Assembly (NCBI GenBank): GCA_032622095.1
Contig: CP136061.1
Span: forward strand, 48,305,797 to 48,369,796
Length of the DNA stretch: 64,000 nucleotides
Origin: Siphonodentalium dalli
Lineage: Eukaryota; Mollusca; Scaphopoda; Gadilida; Siphonodentaliidae
Direction of reading: 5' to 3'
Below the pieces are notes generated by a model. The model had not been told where the DNA came from, ran no database searches, and saw only the letters and a list, made by a program, of their open reading frames with translations. Shown here one piece after another: positions 25,371 to 35,144 of the stretch (position 1 is the stretch's first letter; every line of letters begins with the position of its first letter). The translations under genes and the position numbers were made by a program.

Positions 25371-26543
25371 TTTGATGTATTTCGATACTAGTTTGGTTGC
25401 TGTGGACACTAATCAAATTATATTTGATACCGGATATGAGAAGATTTAGTTAAAAATCAATGACGAAATAGATATTTTTGACTTTCGATTGCAATATTCG
25501 CCGCCATTATGGGACACTGTAGGGACAAATTCTCGACATACAGCTCATTATTATCGGATTAGGGTCCGACATAATTTACTGTTGTGCTAGCCAATACATG
25601 TTTTTCGTCTAAATGGAAACAATCTAGTGAACTTTAACGAAAATTCCCAATTATACTACTTTCAGTAGCCATAGTGTCCCTATTTTTGGAAGTGATTGCC
25701 TAGTTTCTGCTAAAATGGACACTAGTGGTTCATATCTGACGTCTAATGAGTATTAAGTACACTGGTGTGTTCGATTTGCGGTTATTCTGGACATTAAAAT
25801 AATATTTGATTTTTCTTCGAAATTTAGTACAATCTATTTCGAATTTGAAGGGTCCAAATTCCCAATCCTCGTGATATGGCTCACAATGATCATACATTGA
25901 TTTAAAATGGTGTGGTGTATGTTGGCACAAATGGCCATTTAAACCATATTTCTTATAAATGGAAACGATCTGGTGAAATTTAGTGAAAATTGTCCAATTT
26001 TACCAATTTCGGTCGCCCTTTTGTCCGCCATTTTGAATTTTTACAATCAAAGTGTACACGAAATAACATACGTCTGTCATGGCAACAATAATAATTTGTT
26101 TATGTTGCATATTCCTGCCATCTGTATAACTTTAATTTAAATGACATTCATGTGTATATTTCATAAGAAACGGAAAATCATACATAAAAAACACAAATAT
26201 GACCTTTTTTTCAAAATGCTCTAGAAAATTTTCCCCAAAGCGGATTTCAGCGGATTTTTGATATCTTGTTCCCCAGGTTCTGCCCGACTAAATGACACAA
26301 ACAAACAGCTTGTAAACAATTTGTTCTAGGTACAATGCTTCAACGACCAGACTACTATGTCGAATTCACTGAGCAGCTTGTTCAAATAGAGGCTACTAGA
26401 TAATATACCAGTGCAATTCCAAGTAAGTAAATTTAACATTATATAAATATACAATGTTTTCAAAAAGACATCAATAAGACAAAATGTGTGTGCACACTGC
26501 AATCAATCGTACGGAAGCCCATATAAATAATATTATTAAATAT

Positions 26544-26938
26544 CTATATATATATAGACACGGATAACCTATGGCATGTGTTGTTGTTGTTGTTGTTGTC
26601 TAGATATGAATATATCATATGGTACCCAGTCAGTGCAAATTGTGGATTTGGGCCAGAAATTATATAAGGCCTTTTGCAGAATTCGGCGTCGTTAGATTGG
26701 ACATTGGTCCGAGCTGTTCGCGTTCCGTCATTCCTCGGTGTTAAGAGTCGTACTATTGAGAATTTTACTTTGTTGTCAAACAAAATGTTCGCGATTTCCT
26801 CTGCTGTGACATGCCCTGGAATGTTTGCCAAGAATAGCCTGGATGTCTTTATGGGGTGTTGGTTGCGTGAGCGGTAAATGTCTGGATCGCCGTCTTGCCT
26901 ATCTGCTTTGTGCTGAGATCGGCGCGTGCGGCAACCAT
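26544..26938 (-). pseudogene. Broken RRM-like fragment of a non-LTR ORF1
   Basis: On the minus strand the frame running from 26831 to 26544 extends upstream without an ATG and contains RLFLANIPGHVTAEEIAN...VRLLTPRNDGTRTAR, which fits the beta-alpha-beta start of a small RRM-like domain. It is laid out like the C-terminal domain of the LINE-B ORF1 in this window (KFYIGRISPN...FIRLISSTRFGTQSAR). An ATG at 26938 opens a different frame that stops after about 29 codons, so a frameshift probably separates start and domain. It ends in an asparagine run from a GTT microsatellite (26580-26598). The family assignment is inferred from layout only. Confidence 0.4.
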
Positions 26939-27082
26939 CTCACGGAGATTGAGATCCGTGATGAATAGATAACGAGAACGAGGCTACCAAGATGGCGGTC
27001 TAAAAATATTTCGTCTCCGTTTGGATGGACATAATTCGACTATTTGTATGTTAATACAGCAACTTTGAACATGATTGTGAGT

Positions 27083-28021
27083 ATGGCAGATAAAAAAAGA
27101 CCCACTGTTATGAGTTCCACATCAGATGCTGATGACAGTCTCAACAATGACTCTAAAACTTCAAACAAAAAATTGAGCGCCCAGAATAAAAAGCAAAAAA
27201 CTAACACTGCAACAACAGGTCAGACAAAAATTAGTTTTGCATCTCAGCAAAAATCAACAATGCAAGCTTCCAACAGTATAGAAAGTATGCTGGCAGATAT
27301 TCAGCTAAAACTGGAGCAGGTTGTTACCAAAACTGATCTTGAGAAAAGTTTGGAACCTGTAGTGAGGAAAAGTGACTTAGATGACACAATAGGAAAACTG
27401 AAACAAGAATATGATAAAAAACTTGAAGACACAAAAGATGAATACAGAGGTAAATTTCATGAACTAGAATTAAAATTAGACCAAATGGATATAAAAAGTA
27501 AAAATGATGATAAAGAAGCAGACTATAGAAAAGATCAACTTGATGCACTTGAACAAAAGTTCTACAAGCTCGAGCAGAAATATAATAGATTGGAGCAGCA
27601 TACACGGAAAGAGAGTATTCGTATATATGGCATTGCTGGTGATCACAAACATGAAGACTCTGATGATAGTGAAGAAAAAGTGCTGAAAACATTAAACAAA
27701 ACACTGGCATTGAATCTGACTCAAGCTGATATCAGTATTGCCCACAGACTTGGTGAATATTCTGAAGGTAAATCGAGGGGCATTATTGTGAAATTCGTCC
27801 TCCGGAAAACAAAAAATGATGTGATAAAGCACAGAAAGCTGCTGAAGGGGAGCAAAATAGTAATAAAAGAAGACTTAACACAATTTAATTCTACCATTGT
27901 CGAGAAGGCAAAGGAATTTGATAGGGTAGAAGACAGCTGGGCAATAGGAGGGAAAATATATGTATCATATGTGGACAAAACAAAGAAGAAGAAGCAGATC
28001 AGCTCATTGTCTGATATATAA
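27083..28021 (+). CDS. ORF1p-like protein of a non-LTR retrotransposon, intact, orphan
   Basis: An open frame of 325 codons runs from 27044. I favour the internal ATG at 27083 (MADKKRP..., 312 aa). The N-terminal 60 residues are polar and Lys/Ser/Asn-rich. Residues about 75-188 (numbered from 27044) form a charged, heptad-like coiled coil. About 189-275 carry the hallmarks of an L1/CR1-type ORF1 RNA-binding domain: SIRIYGI, then DISIAHRLG, then RGIIVKF. About 276-315 resemble the small C-terminal domain (SWAIGGKIYV). Such proteins trimerise through the coil, bind the element RNA and act as chaperones. No endonuclease or RT follows: the next kilobase is non-coding. It is therefore either a 5' fragment of an element or a co-opted single gene. 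The frame has no stops or shifts, which is unusual in this window. Confidence 0.65.
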   Translation: MADKKRPTVMSSTSDADDSLNNDSKTSNKKLSAQNKKQKTNTATTGQTKISFASQQKSTMQASNSIESMLADIQLKLEQVVTKTDLEKSLEPVVRKSDLDDTIGKLKQEYDKKLEDTKDEYRGKFHELELKLDQMDIKSKNDDKEADYRKDQLDALEQKFYKLEQKYNRLEQHTRKESIRIYGIAGDHKHEDSDDSEEKVLKTLNKTLALNLTQADISIAHRLGEYSEGKSRGIIVKFVLRKTKNDVIKHRKLLKGSKIVIKEDLTQFNSTIVEKAKEFDRVEDSWAIGGKIYVSYVDKTKKKKQISSLSDI

Positions 28022-29104
28022 ATTCATACATGTATTATAATCTGCATATACATATGTTAAAATGTTATGATGTTTGATGTCTCCATAACACAATAAGTTT
28101 GCAACTTAATCTTCCAAGTCAATCTATTTCTCTGGCATTCATGTAGCATGCATAAAACAAAACCGAATACTCATGGGAATTTAGTACCCTTTATTGTTGG
28201 AATTGTTAATTGTTAGAATTTAATTACTTATTCAAGGAAACAGTTGCCAAATAGCCCAACTTTCAGTATCCATTGGCACTGAACAAATTGCATTTGTGTA
28301 TTTTTTTAGTGAAATCACTATCATATTTAATGGAACAACTTGTCTATATCTGATGAGTTTACTTGAATAGAGTCGTAATTCTCAGAAAAGACATTTCTAG
28401 AAGCATTTCCGCGGAAAAGTGTCAAACCAACTTTTTTACCATAATTCGAAGGTGCCGAACACGAATAGACTGCCTGTCGCCCGATTGGATGAACATAGGG
28501 TTCAATAAAAGGCTTTAAAAATCTTCGTGTTTTCTTCGTTGGGGGGGGGGGGGGGGGGGGGGTTGTTGATACGGCGCATCGTACAACGTAATATGAAATC
28601 ACGTAATTGGCCTTGAACTTACTCAAACTGATATACTCCTCGCGGAACGTTCAAAGCCGCGTTGTATCATGATACTATCATCACAGTAATAATTCTGAAA
28701 CATTAACATCATAGTAATCAGGTACCTACGGTAAGACATTGCTGTTTTGTATATTTATCGACGATTCTCGTAAGAATTCTCTTCTAGTCCGGGAGCCAAC
28801 AGGGGTGCCCTTGCACCCCGGGACTTAACATCACCCCACTCATTTTGTTCTTTATTATGTCCTTGAACTTTTAAGCAATGTTAACAAGAACAAAATGTGG
28901 CCGTGTAGACTCCAGACAAGAATGCGTCCATCCTGGCCGCCGTTTTTCAGATCAGACCCTAAGTCAGTTTTATGCAAATTATAGCGGGGAAATCTATTAA
29001 AATGTATACATATGTATATATTTTCGTGAAGCTAAGACATATTGACACTTTTTTGACTCAAAACTGAAACTCACCCTCGAAGATGGCCGCCAAAATGGCC
29101 GCCG
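28022..29104. other. Unassigned stretch with 22-bp poly-G run
   Basis: No gene is supported. A poly-G tract occupies about 28541-28562. A minus-strand frame of 99 codons reads through it as polyproline and is probably chance. A GGCCGCC/AAATGGCC-rich patch lies at 29080-29105. Confidence 0.4.
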
Positions 29105-29195
29105 GAAGTTGAAAATATGATCAGTTCATGTTGTTTGGAACTGGTTGAGTAATATGACTTTATTTTGTGTTTTGTATATTAACTGATCATTGGAG

Positions 29196-29711
29196 CGGCG
29201 TGTATGAGTACGGTATACAGTGAGTTGCTGAATTGTCATGTGTGAGGTGTATATATGCAAGTATGGAAGGTATAAATGGTCATGTGTGTGGGTATTGGTA
29301 TATCTGGAAGGGCTCACCATTGGTGAGGTGTATATGTATACCTGGATTGACCCTATGGTCATGGGTATGGCGAATAGGTATACATGTAGTGGCTATATGG
29401 TCCATAGTGAGATGAATATGTATACACTGACTGAATGTATGATTGTGAATGTGATGAATATGAATACATATAGTGACTATATGGTCATGAGCCAGGTGTA
29501 GGAGTATACCTGGTGTTCATGTATGGTGAATCGTGGCTGTATCGTCATTTGTGGTATGTACGGGTATAACCAAGTATGGCTGTATGGTCAGGCGTACGTG
29601 TATAAAGTGGGTGACTATATTGCCATTTGTGTGGTATTTGTGTACATATGGAGTGACTGAGGTAATGGGTTGGTTGTACACGTGTACCTTGGGTGGCTAT
29701 CGCTTTCCACA
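29196..29711 (-). repeat. Minisatellite, left arm (about 42-bp unit)
   Basis: Units read as GTGAGGTGTATATGTATACC...CTATGGTCATG-like words. The outermost part (about 29195-29290) is about 90% identical to the reverse complement of about 30800-30890, and the innermost part (GGGTGGCTATCGCTTTCCAC, 29692-29711) pairs with 29803-29822. Open frames here are repeat translations. Confidence 0.75.
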
Positions 29712-29802
29712 ATAACTCAAGGATATGTTAATCAATAGAGAGGTCATGTCAGAGAGTTCTCCATCTTGATGGTGTTTATGTATATGGGGGAAACATTAAA
29801 CG

Positions 29803-31490
29803 TGGACAGCGATAGCCACCCATTATCACACAGTCATTCCATATATACATAAACACCACAGATATAACAATATAGTGACCCAATGTATACACGTACACCT
29901 GACCCATGACAACGGATGACCATACAGCCATGAGTCACAATGGATGCACTTCGGGTATACTCCTAAACATGACCCATAACCATATAGTCACTCCGTGTAT
30001 ACCCATGCATTCACCTCACCATTGGCTATACGGTAACCCCCCATATACCTATTCTCCACACACATGGTCAAATATACATTCAATATATACATCAACACCA
30101 CAACAATGACCATAGAGTCACTACAGGTATACATACCTCACCAATCGCCACATAGCCACTTGCTTCATACACATACCCTCACCCATGCCACCTGGTATAC
30201 TACTTCATACATTCATACATGGTATACATTCATACATGATCATGGTCAATCCTTGTATACACATTCACCTCACCATTGGCCATGTCACTCCCTGTATCCA
30301 TATATGTCACACCATAGCCGAATAGCGACACATGATATACTAAAACACCCCAGCCATGTCAGGAAACTCACTCCATGTATGCATATGCACCTCGTCCATG
30401 GCCATATAACCACTCGCTATATACACATACCCCTCGCCCATGACCATATAACAACACGTGTGTATACCCGTATATCATACACATGACCATACCGCCACGA
30501 GTCACCAAGCGGGAACACCAGGTATACTCATACACCTGACACATGACCATTTAGTCACCCCTGTTATATCTATATGTATAGATACTCATTACATTTACGA
30601 TCATACAGTCACTCCCTGCATACCTACATGTACTCATCTCACCATTGACCATACAGTCACTACATGTATACCTATTCGACACACATAGTCATATAACCAC
30701 TCGATATATACATATGCAGCCCACCCTAGACCATAGAGTCACTCCAGGTATACATATACACCTCACCAACGGCCATTCAGCCCTTCCAGATATGCTTCCA
30801 GATATGCACACACGACCACTCATACCTTCCATACTTGCATATACACCTCACACATGACAATTCAGCAACTCACTGTATAATCATACACGCCATCCATGAT
30901 CATTCAGCTAATCCCTATACACCCACCAATGATAATACATTCACGAGATATATAAATATCTACCACAAGGACACTCCATATATACCCACACGCTCGATAA
31001 TGCCCACCAGCTTACTCCAGGTATGCATATACACTTCAAGCATGGCCGTACAGTCATGCCATGTATACCTATATACATTACCCGTAACCATAAAATAACT
31101 CCCTATTTATCCACACACCCCATCCATGATCATACAGACAACAAATGTACATCCCACCCATGACCTTACAGTCACTCCATATATACATAATCAACACACA
31201 GATGACCATGTAGCTATATCCATACACCACAGCAATGCCCATACAGGCACATCGGGTTAACCCGTACTGGATAGACACAACCATACACCATACAGTCACT
31301 GCATTCATACCGATTCACCTCACACATGACCGTGACCTCTCCCTGTATACCTATGCATCTTACTATGGACAACCCACACGTAACCATATAGTCACTCATT
31401 GTATACCTATTCACATCATTCATGACATACAATAACTCCCTGTATACCTATTCACCTCACCTATGATCATAGAGTAACTCCCTGACTACC
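29803..31490 (+). repeat. Minisatellite, right arm (about 42-bp unit)
   Basis: Some 40 degenerate copies of a unit resembling CATGACCATATAGTCACTCC + TGTATACCTATTCACCTCAC. The arm is about three times longer than the left arm and opposite in orientation. The His/Thr/Tyr-rich open frames across it are artefacts of the repeat. Confidence 0.8.
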
Positions 31491-32396
31491 ATCTTGGCAT
31501 CCACGCTGTATCCAGTTGATATTTTAGTTATCATAATGGACCAGAATGGCCACAGATTATGGTTCATCTCGGTTCCGTCTCAAAGTTCTGCCCATTTCCT
31601 TTCAATAATATGGCCAGAATCACAAAAGAGGTTCTTGGCAAAATTCCATACTTTAAAATGAATTTGTCATGCCCCATACGGAACTGGGACAACCAGAATA
31701 TAACATATAGTTGTCAGTTAATTAACTAACACGTATAATAACCAAGTGAGTCACAATTTACTACCTTTTATGATAACACAGAGAATAATGTTCGGGATAT
31801 ATGTAAATAAAACTTTTTATAAATTTGGTTGCCATTTTGGAAGCCATCTTGAGGAATTTGGTCTATAAATACCGTAGTGTGACACATTTAAGATAGACCA
31901 AAACAATAAACACGTTTGAATCCAAAGACAGTTACATTTTACTTGAGAAAATGGTCCATACCTGAAAAGTTAATTTTTGCCGATATTTATGTCAAGTTTT
32001 TGAGAGAAAAGTCCAATATTTTTGGTGGTGTCAGTGGTGACAATAGTAACAATTAACCATGTGCATCAGACATGTTAGTATTCAATGTATAGGAGGCAGA
32101 ATAGGAGGACAATTTTATACATCAACCACAATTTGTAAGCGATTGCAGGACACGCTGGGGCAATATTTACCATTTTCCATATTTTGGCGGCCATTTTGGC
32201 AGCCATTTTGAGCCAAAGTAAGAATTTTGGTTCCAATGAGTTGGAATATTCATAGGTAATGATATGCCTCACTTAGATTACAAAGTTCTGTTCATTTCTT
32301 GTTGAAATATAACTAGAATCCCAATTGTGATTTTTTTGTGAATTTTGTACCGCGTTTTTGAGGGAAGGGGCTAGGACACCAATAATTGCATATTGA
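31491..32396. other. Non-coding sequence inside the foldback structure
   Basis: No gene is seen. Two diverged direct copies of a segment beginning CAAAGTTCTG (31591 and 32280) lie about 690 bp apart. Patches rich in GCCATTTTGG occur at 31829 and 32186. Confidence 0.45.
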
Positions 32397-32510
32397 ATTG
32401 CTCCAATGATCAGTTAATATACAAAACACAAAATAATCACATTACTCAACCCGTTCCAAACAGTATGAAGATATTTGTGAAAAAACGTCATATTTTCAAC
32501 TTAATCCTGA

Positions 32511-32964
32511 TTCACACAACTTTCAACCGGGTGTGATTTCATGAAGAGCGTTTACTTATTAAATAACATACTTATCCATATATGTATAGCAGATGATGAG
32601 ATAGTTCTGACAGAAAGGTCTCGAGTGGTGATTCAAATAATAAAATATTCCCATGTTCATGATATTATATGTATAACGAGTGTGAAATATGTCTCGATAT
32701 TGACTTACTGTATTTTCGCGGCAATAAAAACAGTATGTGACTTTAAGTTGATTTTATGGGTGAAATATGGGTCACAGGCAGCGACAGGCACCCTCATTGG
32801 ATTCAGCATACTTGATTTATGCTAGAAAACTTAGTTTCATGCTTTTCCCCAAAAATGCCTCTAGGGTTCTAGTATTCCACAAATGTAGCTTTTCCGACCA
32901 GACTAATGCATAAAGGCTTGAATTAAGATATTCCATTAACATATGTAGCAACTAACATAAATTT
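32511..32964. other. Unassigned stretch
   Basis: A 94-codon open frame (32541-32825) lacks any recognisable domain. The word CGACCAGACTA near 32896 equals the terminus of the 4.2-kb array element, but the similarity does not extend far enough to call a copy. Confidence 0.35.
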
Positions 32965-34260
32965 GAACCAATTTGTATATGCTCTTATGCATGTCAAATA
33001 CTTTATTGAAAAACCCTATACCTCTTTAAATTGTCCTAATGTAATGATAAGTCTATATTTAAAGGCATTTAATACCTTGAATAATTTATTCACCAAACTT
33101 TGTAGTCAACAATCTCAATTACTCAAAGTGTATACATGTATAGACAATACAATGTTATACTTATATTTATAGGCATGTATTACTTTATTCAGTGACAGTT
33201 GGATGTAAAATCTTAGGAACCAACTTGTATGTGCTCCTATTCATGTCAAGTAACTGATTGAATGAACCTCTAACATCTCTTTAAATTGTCATAATTGTCT
33301 ATACTTAAAGGCATTTAATACCTTGAGTGATTTATTTACCAATATGTGTAGTAACAATCTCAATACTCAAGGTGTCTATATGTATAGACAATAGTGTTAT
33401 GTCTATATTTAAAGTATTTAAAGCATTTATTACTTTGTCTATTGACATTGAATGTAAAATCTTGGGAACCAACTTTATGTGCTCCCATTTATGCAATTAA
33501 CTGATTGGAAATGTCAAGTATCCCTTTAAATTGTCATAATGCAATTACTATTCTATATTTAAAGGCATATAATACATAGAATAAATCACTCACCAATATT
33601 TGTAGTCAATAATTTCAGTTTACTCAAAGTGTCTATAATGTAAAGACAATACCGTGTTATGTCTATATTTGAAGGCATCTAGTACTGTCTTGGTTCATTG
33701 ACATTTGAATGTAAACATCTTGGGAAACAGCATCCATTTAAAGTAACTAATTGAAAAATGTCTATTTCTTTACATTGTCATAATGCAAAAATAAGTCTAT
33801 ATTTAAAGGCATTTAATATCTTGAGTAATTTATTCACCAATGTGTGTAGTAACAATCTCATTTACTCAAGGTGTCTATATGTATAGACAATAGTTTTATG
33901 CCTATATTTAAAGGCATTTATTATTTTGTCCATTGACATTGAAGGTAAAATCTAGGGGAACCAACATTCATGTCAAGTTACTGATTAAAAAATGTCAATT
34001 TCCTTAAATTGTCATAATGCAATTATAGATCTATATTTAAAAGGCATTTAATACCTTGCATAATTTACTCAAAAAATTCACCTTAATTTGTAGTCAGCAA
34101 TCTCATTTACTCAAAGTGTCAACATGTATAGACAATACAGTGATATACCTATATTTAGAAACATTTGTTACTGTATTCATTGACATTTGAAGATCAAATC
34201 TTAGGAACCAACTTTCATGTGCTCCCATTCATGTCAAGTAACTGATTGAATGAATGTAAT
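32965..34260 (+). repeat. Satellite of about 245 bp, five to six diverged copies
   Basis: Recurring landmarks are GGAACCAACTT...GTGCTCC followed by CATGTCAAGTAACTGATT, then TTTAAATTGTCATAAT, then TATATTTAAAGGCATTTAAT, then GTCTATATGTATAGACAAT. Copies begin near 32965, 33217, 33465, 33722, 33957 and 34203. Divergence is substantial, with deletions in the copies near 33722 and 33957, so the array is old. Confidence 0.8.
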
Positions 34261-35144
34261 ACCAAGTGAATAGAGCGAAATTTTCTAGCAGCATATTTGG
34301 TATGACATGCACAGACCTTTACTTAAAGACACATCAAGAGAATTATAGCTAAATATTAAATTTATTTATAATTCACTTTATATGTACACTCATATATATA
34401 CCAAAACATCATAATATTCACAACATGCCACTTCATTACTTCATACTTACGATTCATATTGACAAGCTCACTCAAATTAAGCTTTTCCGCGAGAGAAGAT
34501 ATGATATATGCTGAAGCAAGCTACGGGTGATATACTCACGTACTGACGATAAAATCCCAATGTGGAAATAATCCTTTTGGGGCAACTATTCACAAACTTA
34601 TAAACGGAAACGCTCTCCATTAGAAACGACAACATGAAATGCTAAATCCCATTTGATAACAGAATATAACCACATTGCTCAGCATTGCTCACTAAACAAC
34701 AGAGCAAATTCGGTGTTCAAATTGTTCCCGAACTGACACAGTTATTCCACATTCGTGATTTTCATGCAAACCGTGACTTATGAATGACCCCCTTCCCTCA
34801 AGTGGCCTGATCATCGGACAACAAAAGACATAACTATGTTCGCGTCAACTCATTCTATATAAACTCGGTACAGCTGAGCTCAAAGTAAATTGGTTACACT
34901 GTCGAGAAACCACTGACAACTAAATTTCGCCGAATTGCAGAAATGCTTCGATTCCAACACATGAACAACCAGTCTGGAAATGTTAAAACATACAGCTCAT
35001 CTTATTTTCTCACCTCATTCCATTCATAAACGGAACTACTTACATATTGCCAAATCATAATTTTATTGTATTTCTTTGATATCCGCAGACTTGAATCTAT
35101 GAAAAGCATCACAAACAATTATTTGATACTCTCATTATTAGTAA
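34261..35144. other. Unassigned stretch
   Basis: Nothing recognised. There are no open frames of note and no repeats beyond local AT-rich runs. Confidence 0.4.

Larger units (their letters stand above)
21999..26352. mobile_element. Tandem-array unit 4: 4.35-kb TIR element, end of array
   Basis: The unit is 4354 bp long and carries the same 150-bp segment as unit 3. Its right TIR ends CAACGACCAGAC followed by TA (26353-26354), after which unrelated sequence begins. The TIR near 26275-26300 differs from the other units at several positions, as expected for a terminal copy less exposed to homogenisation. Confidence 0.85.
29105..32510. repeat. Foldback-like structure with inverted terminal arms around a 42-bp minisatellite
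   Basis: Bases about 29109-29195 match the reverse complement of about 32397-32505 (shared words TGTTTGGAAC, TTTTGTGTTTTGTATATTAA and CTGATCATTGGAGC). Between them lies a minisatellite of about 41-43 bp that runs in one orientation on the left and in the opposite orientation on the right. The outer boundaries could extend, since no target duplication was recognised. Confidence 0.65.

Noticed and set aside
26939-26963. Short hairpin TCACGGA...TCCGTGA as a regulatory site between divergent genes
   Set aside because: It is seven pairs only, with no supporting context. It could be chance.
28541-28562. Poly-G/poly-C runs (also 3479-3494, 46112-46128, 50010-50023) as G-quadruplex elements
   Set aside because: Pure homopolymers of variable length between copies suggest slippage or sequencing uncertainty. 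There is no spaced G-tract pattern.
28327-28626. 99-codon minus frame with a proline run
   Set aside because: It depends on the 22-bp poly-G tract, whose length is unreliable, and has no domain.
29126-31435. His/Thr/Tyr-rich frames resembling a repetitive secreted protein
   Set aside because: Both strands and several frames are equally open across the 42-bp minisatellite. The pattern shifts frame between units, so it is not a coding repeat.
29803-31490. CRISPR-like array
   Set aside because: The units are contiguous and degenerate, with no constant repeat separated by unique spacers, and the context is eukaryotic.
32893-32906. Solo end of the 4.2-kb array element
   Set aside because: Only CGACCAGACTA matches. 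The adjoining sequence does not follow the TIR convincingly.
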